From Caulobacteraceae bacterium (GTDB lineage Bacteria > Pseudomonadota > Alphaproteobacteria > Caulobacterales > Caulobacteraceae): 17,249 bases of DNA. Location of the stretch: contig CANMXH010000025.1 in the NCBI GenBank assembly GCA_947501315.1, positions 1 through 17,249 on the forward strand, given 5' to 3'. Both the position numbers and the translations under genes were made by a program. The notes below the pieces were generated by a model. It ran no database searches and was not told where the DNA came from. It saw only the letters and a program-made list of their open reading frames with translations. Positions 4,882 to 12,194 of the stretch are shown piece after piece. Numbering within the stretch: position 1 is the first letter of the stretch; each line of letters opens with the position of its first letter.

Positions 4882-7674
4882 TTGACTGACGACAGCCATA
4901 ACGACGCGCTTCCCCCGATCCCGGGCGGCGGCGGCGGCGACATCTCCACCATCACGATCGAGGACGAGCTGAGGCGCTCGTATCTCGACTACGCCATGAG
5001 CGTGATCGTGTCCCGGGCCTTGCCGGACGCGCGCGACGGGCTGAAGCCGGTGCATCGTCGCATCCTCTACTCGATGCATGACCTGAAGATGACGCCGGAT
5101 CGCGCCTATTCCAAATGTGCGCGGGTCGTGGGCGATGTGCTGGGCCGGTTCCACCCTCACGGCGACGCATCGGTCTATATGGCTCTGGTGCGCATGGCCC
5201 AGCCCTTCTCGATGGGGCTGATGCTGGTCGACGGCCAGGGCAATTTCGGCTCGGTCGACGGGGATATGCCGGCCTCGATGCGATACACCGAGGCCCGTAT
5301 GGCCCCCGCTGCCTCGGCCCTGCTGACCGATATCGACAAGGACACCGTCGATTTCCAGCCGAACTATGACGAGAAGGAGCTGGAGCCCGTCGTCCTTCCG
5401 GCGCGGATCCCGAACCTGCTGGTCAACGGCGCGGGCGGCATTGCCGTCGGCATGGCCACCAACATCCCGCCCCATAACCTCGGCGAGATTATCGATGCCT
5501 GTGTCGCCCTGCTGGACGACCCGAACATCAGCGATGACGCCCTGCTGGACATCGTTCCCGGTCCCGATTTTCCGACCGGTGGCGAGATCATGGGCCGCAC
5601 GGCACCCCGCAACGCCCTGCGCGACGGTCGCGGGTCGGTCATCGTACGCGGCGTGGCCACGATCGAGACGATCCGCAAGGATCGCGAGGCGATCGTCGTC
5701 ACCCAGCTACCCTATCAGGTGAACAAACAGACCCTGATCGAACGCATTGTCGAAATGGTGCGCGAGAAGCGGATCGAGGGGATTTCCGACGTCCGCGACG
5801 AATCTGACCGCGACGGCATGCGGATGGTGATCGAGCTGAAGCGCGACGCCTCGGCAGATGTGGTGCTGAACCAGCTGTGGCGGTTCACCGCCATGCAGAG
5901 CTCGTTCGGCGTCAACATGCTGGCCCTCAATCACGGCCGCCCGATCCAGATGGGCCTCCGCCAGCTGCTCGAGGCCTTCCTCGAGTTCCGTGAGGAAGTG
6001 GTCGTACGCCGCATCAAATTCGAACTGGCCAAGGCCCGCGACCGCGGCCATGTGCTCGTCGGCCTCGCTGTGGCCGTGGCCAATATCGACGAGGTCATCC
6101 ACATCATCCGCAGCTCGGCCGATCCGGCCGAGGCGCGCGAGCGGCTGCAGGCCAAGAGCTGGCCCGTCGGCGACATGATCGCCCTGATCGAGCTTATTGC
6201 GGATCCGCGCTCCATGCTGGTCGATGGCGACAAGCTGAACCTGACCGACGAACAGGCCCGCGCCATCCTCGGCCTGACGCTGAGCCGCCTGACCGGCCTC
6301 GGCCGCGACGACATCTTCGGCGAGGCCCGCGGTCTGGCCGACACCATCCAGGGCCATCTGACCCTGCTCAGTGACCGCGCCAATATCCTGGCCGTGATCC
6401 GCGAGGACCTGCTGGTCGTCCGCGGGGAGTTTGCCGTACCGCGCCGGACCCTGATCGGCGAGGGCGACTATGAGCTGGAAGACGAAGACCTGATCCCGCG
6501 CGAGGACATGGTCGTCACCGTCACCCATGGCGGCTACGTCAAGCGCGTGGCGCTGAACGCCTACCGGACCCAGCATCGCGGCGGCAAGGGCCGATCGGGC
6601 GTGGCGATGAAGGAGGATGATGCTGTCGTCGGCGTCTTCTCGGCCTCGACCCATACGCCGGTGCTGTTCTTCGCCACCAACGGCAAGGCCTACAAGCTCA
6701 AGACCTGGCGTCTGCCGCTGGGCAATCCGCAGTCGCGCGGCAAGGCCTTCGTCAATCTGCTGCCGATCGAGCCGGGCGACAGCATCATGAACGTCCTGCC
6801 CCTGCCTGAGAACGAGGCGGAGTGGGGCAACTACGACATCATGTTCGCGACCCGCTCGGGCGACGTGCGGCGGAACAAGCTCAGCGATTTCGCCACCGTC
6901 AACCGGGCCGGCAAGATCGCCATGAAACTGGAGGACGGCGACCACATGGTCGGGGTCGCCCTTTGTACCGCCGAGGACGACGTCATGTTGACGACTGCCC
7001 TGGGCCGCGCCATCCGCTTCAAGGCCGATGATGTGCGTGTCTTCAAGGGGCGGGATTCAACCGGCGTCCGCGGCGTCCGGCTGCAGAAGGGCGACGCGGT
7101 CATCTCCATGGCCGTACTGGGCCGTGTCGATGCCACGCCTGACGAACGCGCTGCCTATGTCAAACACGCAACCGCCATGCGTAGGGCGACCGGAGAGAGC
7201 GAAGAGGAAGTCGTCGCCGTCGATGCCGAGGAAGAAGTCGCCGGTGACGCGGTCCTCACCGTTGAGCGAATCGCGGAACTGGGTGCGGCCGAGCAATTCA
7301 TCCTCACCGTCACGGAGACCGGCTTCGGCAAACGCTCCTCGGCCTATGAATACCGGCGAACGGGCCGGGGCGGGCAGGGGCTGACGGCGCATGGGCTGGG
7401 TGGCCGTGCCGGCGACCGGCTGACGGCCTCCTTCCCGGTCGAGGACGGAGATGAACTCCTGCTGGTCACCTCGGGCGGCCAGATGATCCGCACCCCGGTC
7501 GACCAGGTCCGCATCGTGGGACGGTCCAGCCAGGGCGTGACCATCTTCCGCACGGCCGACGGCGAAAAGGTTGTCTCGGTCGAGCGTCTGCCGGACAGCG
7601 GCGGGGGCGATGAGGCGTTGGTTGACGGAGACGGTGAAGGCACCGGATCTGATGCCGGGGACGGCGAAGCCTGA
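4882..7674 (+). CDS. gyrA: DNA gyrase subunit A
   Basis: Breakage-reunion subunit of gyrase, which with GyrB introduces negative supercoils using ATP. The 930-residue product has an acidic/Gly-rich N-terminus, then the winged-helix and tower region starting RRSYLDYAMSVIVSRALPD. The catalytic tyrosine is Y135 in RYTEARM (E. coli Y122). The C-terminal DNA-wrapping beta-pinwheel begins near residue 530, with a GyrA box at 564-570 reading QHRGGKG where E. coli has QRRGGKG; this box marks it as GyrA and not ParC. The quinolone region reads HPHGDASVYMALVR: A96 and M100 stand for E. coli S83 and D87. An acidic insertion lies near residues 770-790 and an acidic tail closes the protein. The start is a TTG at 4882 with no clear ribosome site. 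An in-frame stop at 4867 and an immediately conserved core leave only TTG 4882 or CTG 4873 as realistic starts. Confidence 0.98.
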   Translation: MTDDSHNDALPPIPGGGGGDISTITIEDELRRSYLDYAMSVIVSRALPDARDGLKPVHRRILYSMHDLKMTPDRAYSKCARVVGDVLGRFHPHGDASVYMALVRMAQPFSMGLMLVDGQGNFGSVDGDMPASMRYTEARMAPAASALLTDIDKDTVDFQPNYDEKELEPVVLPARIPNLLVNGAGGIAVGMATNIPPHNLGEIIDACVALLDDPNISDDALLDIVPGPDFPTGGEIMGRTAPRNALRDGRGSVIVRGVATIETIRKDREAIVVTQLPYQVNKQTLIERIVEMVREKRIEGISDVRDESDRDGMRMVIELKRDASADVVLNQLWRFTAMQSSFGVNMLALNHGRPIQMGLRQLLEAFLEFREEVVVRRIKFELAKARDRGHVLVGLAVAVANIDEVIHIIRSSADPAEARERLQAKSWPVGDMIALIELIADPRSMLVDGDKLNLTDEQARAILGLTLSRLTGLGRDDIFGEARGLADTIQGHLTLLSDRANILAVIREDLLVVRGEFAVPRRTLIGEGDYELEDEDLIPREDMVVTVTHGGYVKRVALNAYRTQHRGGKGRSGVAMKEDDAVVGVFSASTHTPVLFFATNGKAYKLKTWRLPLGNPQSRGKAFVNLLPIEPGDSIMNVLPLPENEAEWGNYDIMFATRSGDVRRNKLSDFATVNRAGKIAMKLEDGDHMVGVALCTAEDDVMLTTALGRAIRFKADDVRVFKGRDSTGVRGVRLQKGDAVISMAVLGRVDATPDERAAYVKHATAMRRATGESEEEVVAVDAEEEVAGDAVLTVERIAELGAAEQFILTVTETGFGKRSSAYEYRRTGRGGQGLTAHGLGGRAGDRLTASFPVEDGDELLLVTSGGQMIRTPVDQVRIVGRSSQGVTIFRTADGEKVVSVERLPDSGGGDEALVDGDGEGTGSDAGDGEA

Positions 7675-7677
7675 TTC

Positions 7678-8481
7678 ATGTCGGGTGCCGTTGAAGTCAG
7701 CATCGACGGTGCCGCGGCCACGCTCGACGACCTGGCTCACGTGGCGCTGGTCAACTATGGGGCCTACACCTCGTTTCGGGTGGAGCAGGGCGGTGTCCGC
7801 GGACTCGACCTGCATCTGGCAAGGCTGGAGGCCGAGGCGGTCGAACTTTTCGGCGCGCCGGTGGGTGACAGCCACCTGCGTGGTCTGATCCGTAGCGCAG
7901 TCGGTGGCCGGGATGCCTGCTGGCTGCGGGTCAGCCTGTTCTCGCACGAGATCAGCCCCCGAACACCGGACTGGCAAGGCGTGCCCAAGGTGATGATCGC
8001 CGTCTCGCCCCCGCCTGCGCCCCTCGCCGATGCGCCGCGCCTGCAAATCCAGACCTATGCCCGCGAGGCGGCCAATCTGAAACATGCGGCGACCTTCGGC
8101 CTGATCCGCGCCCGCCGCATCGCGCGTCTGGCCGGTTTCGACGACGCGCTGTTCATTGATGGACAGGGCCTGATTTCGGAAGGCAGCCTCTGGAACGTCG
8201 GCTTCGTCAGGGATGATCAGGTGATCTGGCCCCGGGCCCCGATGCTTGCGGGTGTGGCCCAGGCCCTGGTGCAGCGAGGGCTTGCCGATGCCGGTCTGAC
8301 CGGGCGAATGGAGCCGCTCCGGGTCACTGACCTTGAGCGGTTCGACGCGGCCTTCTTCTGCAATAGCGCCACCCCCGCCTGCGCCATTGCGACGATTGGC
8401 GAGCGCATGTTTGCGATGAGGCCGGGTCTGATCGAACGCCTGCAGGGGGCCTGGGCCTCGAACCCGGTCCAGCCGATCTAG
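7678..8481 (+). CDS. Aminotransferase class IV (PLP-dependent fold type IV)
   Basis: A 267-residue member of the family that includes branched-chain aminotransferase, D-amino acid aminotransferase and 4-amino-4-deoxychorismate lyase. Visible landmarks: an N-terminal domain with HLARLEAEA (the helix after the RxxxHLxRL-type motif), catalytic Lys135 in NLKHAATFG, the ARRIARLAGFDDALFIDGQG stretch, and E168 with N173 in ISEGSLWNVGFV, the residues that contact PLP. Substrate cannot be assigned. The usual YxDR-type start of the branched-chain enzymes is absent and the protein is somewhat short, so an ADC-lyase-like or undefined role is equally possible. The ATG lies three bases after the gyrA stop with GGGGAC upstream, so it is probably translated from the gyrA transcript. 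Cytosolic, no signal peptide. Confidence 0.85.
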   Translation: MSGAVEVSIDGAAATLDDLAHVALVNYGAYTSFRVEQGGVRGLDLHLARLEAEAVELFGAPVGDSHLRGLIRSAVGGRDACWLRVSLFSHEISPRTPDWQGVPKVMIAVSPPPAPLADAPRLQIQTYAREAANLKHAATFGLIRARRIARLAGFDDALFIDGQGLISEGSLWNVGFVRDDQVIWPRAPMLAGVAQALVQRGLADAGLTGRMEPLRVTDLERFDAAFFCNSATPACAIATIGERMFAMRPGLIERLQGAWASNPVQPI

Positions 8482-8531
8482 GCCAGTGGTTTCGCACCTG
8501 CTAAACCATTGGAGCGACAGGGAGGAAAGCG

Positions 8532-9014
8532 ATGCGTATCGGCCTGTATCCGGGCACCTTCGACCCCGTCACCAACGGGCATATGGACATCATCGGACGT
8601 GCGGTGAAGCTGGTCGACCGGCTGATCATCGGCGTCGCCCGCAATGACGAGAAGGGACCGATGTTCACAACGGACCAGAGGGTTGAGATGGTCCGCGCCG
8701 AGGTTGCCCATCTGGGTTCGAAGGTCGAGGTGCGGCCGTTCTCAACCCTGTTGATGCATTTCGCAGAGGAGCTGGAGGCTGGCATCATCGTGCGGGGTCT
8801 GCGCGCCGTCGCCGATTTCGAATATGAGTTCCAGATGACGGCGATGAACCAGCGCCTCAATGCCGACATCGAGACGGTCTTCCTGATGGCCGATCCGCGG
8901 CACCAGGCCATCGCCTCGCGTCTGGTCAAGGAGATCGCCCGTCTGGACGGCGCGATCGACAGTTTCGTCAGCCCCGCCGTCGCCGACATGGTGCGGGCCA
9001 AGGTCAAGGTCTAG
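8532..9014 (+). CDS. coaD: Phosphopantetheine adenylyltransferase
   Basis: Fourth step of coenzyme A synthesis from pantothenate: ATP plus 4'-phosphopantetheine gives dephospho-CoA and pyrophosphate. The 160-residue length is typical. The nucleotidyltransferase signature is complete: IGLYPGTFDPVTNGHMDII with the T-x-G-H motif at residues 14-17. Further family landmarks are FSTLLMHFAEE, IIVRGLRAVADFEYEFQM (phosphopantetheine and ATP contacts) and MNQRLN. A strong ribosome site, GGAGG at 8521-8525, precedes the ATG by six bases. The 50-base gap after the aminotransferase gene contains GCTAAACC at 8500-8507, a possible -10 element, so coaD may have its own promoter as well as read-through. The next gene starts one base after the stop. 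Confidence 0.97.
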   Translation: MRIGLYPGTFDPVTNGHMDIIGRAVKLVDRLIIGVARNDEKGPMFTTDQRVEMVRAEVAHLGSKVEVRPFSTLLMHFAEELEAGIIVRGLRAVADFEYEFQMTAMNQRLNADIETVFLMADPRHQAIASRLVKEIARLDGAIDSFVSPAVADMVRAKVKV

Positions 9015-9015
9015 C

Positions 9016-9870
9016 ATGAACTCGAAGATGATCATCGCCGGCGCGCTTTCCGTGGGGCTTCTTGCCGTGTCCGGCCCTGTACTGGCCCAGTCAGCAACTC
9101 CGGAATGGCGCTCCGTCGCACCGGAAAACCTGCTGGTTATAGACACGGCCAAGGGTCGCATTCTTGTCGAGCTGGAGCCGCGGATGGCACCGCAGTCCGT
9201 TGAACGCGTCCGTACCCTGGCCGACCAGGGCTTTTACGACGGCCTGAAATTCCACCGTGTATTGGCAGATTTCATGGCCCAGACCGGTGATCCCCTTGGC
9301 ACCGGAGAGGGTGGGAGCGAACTGCCCGACATCGAGGGCGAGTTCCAGTTCCGCCGGGGACGGGATCTCGGCTTCTTCAACATTGCCACGGGCCAGGCCG
9401 GTCTGCTTGGCTTTGCCGGGTCCATGCCGGTGTTCACCCAGCCGGACGCACAAATGATGGTGACGGCGGATTTCAAGACGGCAGCCCAGGCCCTTTTTTG
9501 CCCGGGCGTCGTGGGTATGGCCCGCAACCAGAACCCTCATAGCGCCAACAGCCAGTTCTTCATCATGACCGGGATCAATGAGGGTCTGAACGGTCTCTAT
9601 ACGCCTTTCGGCCGTGTCCTCACCGGGCTCGACGTGGTGCGGACGCTGAAGCCGGGGGCCGAGGCCGCCAACGGCCGGGTCGAGGACCCGGACCTGATGA
9701 CGCGCGCCCGCACGGCAGCCGCCCTGCCTGAGCGGCAGCGTCCGGTCGTCCGGGTCAGGCCTACCGCCAGCCCGGCCTTCGCCGCGATGGTTGAGCAGGT
9801 GAGGGCCGAGCGTGGTAGCCGGTTCACTGTTTGCGACCTTCAGCCGATCGTCGAAGTGACAGGGGGATAA
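9016..9870 (+). CDS. Exported cyclophilin-type peptidyl-prolyl isomerase, first of a tandem pair
   Basis: Catalyses cis-trans isomerisation of peptide bonds before proline, here predicted in the periplasm. Residues 1-24 form a signal peptide (MNSKMIIAG, hydrophobic core, cleavage after VLA). The cyclophilin domain runs from about 37 to 240: LVIDTAKGRILVEL, GFYDGLKFHRV with catalytic R81, FMAQTGD (F86, M87, Q89), GMAR and NSQFFIMTG (178-186). The segment between the Q-motif and NSQFF is longer than in minimal cyclophilins. The Trp that binds cyclosporin in CypA has no counterpart (LNGLYTPFG). A C-terminal extension of about 50 residues ends FTVCDLQPIVEV. The mature protein holds just two Cys, C162 and C273, both also present in the next gene. 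It starts one base after coaD, so coupling is likely. The paralogue follows after four bases. Confidence 0.93.
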   Translation: MNSKMIIAGALSVGLLAVSGPVLAQSATPEWRSVAPENLLVIDTAKGRILVELEPRMAPQSVERVRTLADQGFYDGLKFHRVLADFMAQTGDPLGTGEGGSELPDIEGEFQFRRGRDLGFFNIATGQAGLLGFAGSMPVFTQPDAQMMVTADFKTAAQALFCPGVVGMARNQNPHSANSQFFIMTGINEGLNGLYTPFGRVLTGLDVVRTLKPGAEAANGRVEDPDLMTRARTAAALPERQRPVVRVRPTASPAFAAMVEQVRAERGSRFTVCDLQPIVEVTGG

Positions 9871-9874
9871 TGCC

Positions 9875-10765
9875 ATGAACGCCATAGCCGGTCTGGCGGT
9901 CCTGTCCGTTCTGGTCGCGGTCCCCGCCTTCGCCCAGGACGTCGGCGGCCCGCCGCCCCCGCCGCCCCCGCCTGCGTCCAGGCCGGCCGCCGATATGTCG
10001 GATTGGCGTGCGGTGCCCGCTGAAAACCTGCTCGTGATCGACACGACCAAGGGGCGTGTTCTCGTCGAACTGACGCCCGAGGTGGCTCCGCTGCACGTGG
10101 AGCGGATCAAGCTTCTGGCGCGCCGGGGGTTCTATGACAATGTGCCCTGGCACCGGGTCATCGACTGGTTCATGGCCCAAACCGGTGATCCGCTGGGCAA
10201 TGGCGAGGGTCAAAGCCCTTTCCCGGACCTGGAAGCCGAGTTCACCTTCCGCCGCGATGCGACCATGCCCTTCAACGTCGTGGCCGAGCCGGCCGGCGCG
10301 CGTCTGGGCTTTTTTCGCTCCCTGCCGATCCAGACCCAGCCGGACGCCGCCTTCGCCCTGACCGGCGACGGCAAGGTGCACGGCTGGGGGGTGTATTGCC
10401 CGGGTGTGGCCGGCATGGCCCGGGACGAAGGCAATGATACCGCCAACAGCCAGTTCTTCCTGATGCGTCAGGCCTACCCTGCTCTGGACAAGCGCTACAC
10501 TGTCTGGGGAATGACGGTGTCCGGTCTCGATGTCGTCCGAAGTCTGCGGGTCGGCGAGGGTGCCAACGGAATGGTTACAGGTGAGCCGGATCGTATGACC
10601 CGGGTTCGTGTTGCTGCCGACATCGCAGCGGCAGAGCGGCCTGTGGTTCGGGTGATGGCGACCGACACGCCCCGCTTCCGGGCTATGGTGGACGCGTTGC
10701 GGGTTTCTCGCGGGGCTGATTTCTCGGTCTGCGACGTCAACCTGCCGGTTGAAGTGACGAACTAG
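9875..10765 (+). CDS. Exported cyclophilin-type peptidyl-prolyl isomerase, second of a tandem pair
   Basis: A 296-residue paralogue of the preceding gene, clearly a tandem duplication: WRxVxxENLLVIDTxKGRxLVEL, GFYDxxxxHRV, FMAQTGDPLGxGEG, CPGVxGMAR, ANSQFF and a C-terminal VCD are shared. The signal peptide is residues 1-20 (cleavage after AFA). A linker follows with eight prolines in a row (about 26-33), absent from the paralogue. Catalytic Arg is R94 in WHRV, with F99, M100 and Q102 following. The cyclosporin-binding Trp position is not conserved (KRYTVWG). The only two Cys, C175 and C286, align with C162 and C273 of the paralogue and could form a disulfide after export. GGGGGA just upstream gives a ribosome site. 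The TAG stop is shared head-on with the ppx stop in a CTAG. Confidence 0.93.
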   Translation: MNAIAGLAVLSVLVAVPAFAQDVGGPPPPPPPPASRPAADMSDWRAVPAENLLVIDTTKGRVLVELTPEVAPLHVERIKLLARRGFYDNVPWHRVIDWFMAQTGDPLGNGEGQSPFPDLEAEFTFRRDATMPFNVVAEPAGARLGFFRSLPIQTQPDAAFALTGDGKVHGWGVYCPGVAGMARDEGNDTANSQFFLMRQAYPALDKRYTVWGMTVSGLDVVRSLRVGEGANGMVTGEPDRMTRVRVAADIAAAERPVVRVMATDTPRFRAMVDALRVSRGADFSVCDVNLPVEVTN

Positions 10766-11871
10766 GAGCGACCGCGCCGGCGTCTGCGGGTCGGTTTTCC
10801 GTCCTCGCGCATCTGCTGCAGCAGCAGGCCCTCGCGCAGGCCGCGGTCGGCGACCCGAACCCGGTCCGAGGGCCAGGCCCTCTGGACCGCTTCCATGATG
10901 GCAGCGCCGGCCAGAACCAGGTCGGCACGGTCGGGGCCGATACAGGGTTCCGCTGCGCGTCCGGCTACACCCAGGCGCTTCAGCGTCTCGGCGGCGGCCT
11001 CGCAGTCGCTGCGGCTCATCCACAGGCCGTCGACCAGACTGCGCTGATAGCGCCGCAAGCCGAGATGGATGCCCGCCAGACTGGTGATTGCGCCGGAGGT
11101 ACCGACCATATGGGCCCGGCCGGCGATGAACACATTGCGCAGCGCCGGATCGATCGGTGCTCCTGCGATCGCCGTGCTCATGTCGGCGACCATGGCTTCA
11201 TACCAGTCGTCGAGACCCCGGGTCGGCTCGGGATGCCGCTCGGCCAGGGTGACGACCCCCACCGGTGCCGACATCCAGCCTTCAAGCACAAATGAACCGC
11301 CGCGTTTCGACAGCCAGTTCAGCTCGGTAGAGCCGCCGCCGACATCGACCACCAGGACGGCATCGGCCGAGGGGTCGAACAGGTTCAGACAGCCCCGGAC
11401 GGCCAGCCGGGCCTCTTCCATCGGGTCGATGATGCGCAGTTGCAGACCTGTGCCGGCTCGCACCCGCTCGATAAAGGCCGGGCCATTTTCGGCCTGGCGG
11501 CAGGCCTGGGTCGCCACCGCCATGAGTCGCGAGGTGTCGACACCCCTTTTGGCAATCCGCTCTCCGCAAAGCATGAGCGCGTCATAGGCCCGGTCCATGG
11601 CCCTGTCGTCGAGACGGCCTGTGCGGGACAGGCCTTCCCCAAGGCGGACGATCCGACTGAAGGAATCCACGACCCGAAAGCCGTCCCGCGCCGGCTTTGC
11701 GATCAGCAGCCGGCAGTTGTTGGTCCCGAGATCGAGCGCGCCATAGAGAGGCGCATCCCGACCTGAAGCCCCTGGGTCGCCGGCGGCGCCGTTCCTGGCG
11801 CGCTGCCCGGCGGACCGTCGGGGCCGGGACCGGTCGTCACGCCCCGGAGGCGTGCGGTCGGTCTCCCGCAT
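10762..11871 (-). CDS. ppx: Ppx/GppA family phosphatase (exopolyphosphatase or pppGpp hydrolase)
   Basis: Actin-fold (ASKHA) phosphatase that removes terminal phosphate from polyphosphate or converts pppGpp to ppGpp; sequence alone does not separate the two. Motifs in the 369-residue product: phosphate-1 loop ALDLGTNNCRLLI (DLGTN at 47-51), VATQACRQA (about 119-127), catalytic-region Glu in DPMEEARLAVRG (about 149-160), phosphate-2 VVDVGGGSTEL (174-184), and GTSGAITSLAG. It ends after the catalytic domain and lacks the C-terminal HD region of the 513-residue E. coli Ppx, so it is the short form. The first 40 residues are Arg/Gly/Pro-rich and low complexity, as is the tail (TRRRRRGRS), so the true start may lie nearer residue 40. 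The 3' end overlaps the second cyclophilin by four bases. Confidence 0.92.
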   Translation of the reverse strand: MRETDRTPPGRDDRSRPRRSAGQRARNGAAGDPGASGRDAPLYGALDLGTNNCRLLIAKPARDGFRVVDSFSRIVRLGEGLSRTGRLDDRAMDRAYDALMLCGERIAKRGVDTSRLMAVATQACRQAENGPAFIERVRAGTGLQLRIIDPMEEARLAVRGCLNLFDPSADAVLVVDVGGGSTELNWLSKRGGSFVLEGWMSAPVGVVTLAERHPEPTRGLDDWYEAMVADMSTAIAGAPIDPALRNVFIAGRAHMVGTSGAITSLAGIHLGLRRYQRSLVDGLWMSRSDCEAAAETLKRLGVAGRAAEPCIGPDRADLVLAGAAIMEAVQRAWPSDRVRVADRGLREGLLLQQMREDGKPTRRRRRGRS

Positions 11872-12194
11872 GGGCCGAACTTTCCTGGTGGGCGGTCCAA
11901 AGCGGCGCCCGTCCGGGCTACTCTAGGACTGTAGAAACCCTCAAGCCAAGCGAATCTGTCGTGAAAACGGAGGCTTGAAGCGGATAGCGCCAAGGCGGGG
12001 CCAGACTTTCCCCGGCATGATCCGGGCAACGGTTGCGAGGTTCGGCCCTGGCCTGACCGGGCGTGACAGCGAGGCGCTCCGGCCATTGCGGTTCATCGTC
12101 AACGTCTGCCGCTACGCCGCTGGCGTGGGTGATGTGAGGGGCCTAGATTGCCGGCAAGGGTCCTTGAGAGCCCGCCGGCTGCAGGAGAAGGTCC
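11872..12194. other. Gene-free divergent spacer between ppx and phhA
   Basis: This 323-base stretch is the longest without a convincing gene. It should hold the promoters of ppx (leftward) and phhA (rightward). Seen in it: a candidate promoter for ppx; the pair TCAAGCC (11941-11947) and GGCTTGA (11972-11978), a 7-bp inverted repeat around a 24-base loop; one GAATC CcrM site at 11952-11956; and a ribosome site AGGAGAAGG at 12183-12191 before phhA. I found no tRNA cloverleaf, no riboswitch that I recognise, and no sigma-54 promoter (TGGCAC-N5-TTGC). A short open frame through 12000-12190 runs on inside phhA in another frame and looks like a shadow. Confidence 0.6.
11920..11944 (-). promoter_or_regulatory. 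Candidate promoter of ppx
   Basis: On the minus strand TTGAGGG (11944-11938) and CCTAGAGT (11927-11920), separated by 10 bases, fit the Caulobacter housekeeping pattern TTGACGS-N10-14-GCTANAWC with six of seven and five of eight matches. It lies about 50 bases upstream of the annotated ppx start. Confidence 0.3.

Noticed and set aside
5707..6945. 412-codon minus-strand open frame antisense to gyrA
   Set aside because: Gly, Ala, Val and His-rich translation with no motif, entirely inside a securely identified gyrA; typical antisense shadow.
11941..11978. TCAAGCC / GGCTTGA inverted repeat as a possible terminator or structured RNA
   Set aside because: Only seven pairs around a 24-base loop, no following T run, and no match to a known RNA family that I recognise.
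12148..12181. GCCGGC ... GCCGGC repeat just upstream of phhA as a riboswitch stem
   Set aside because: GCCGGC is self-palindromic and common in GC-rich DNA; no conserved riboswitch core is visible between the copies.
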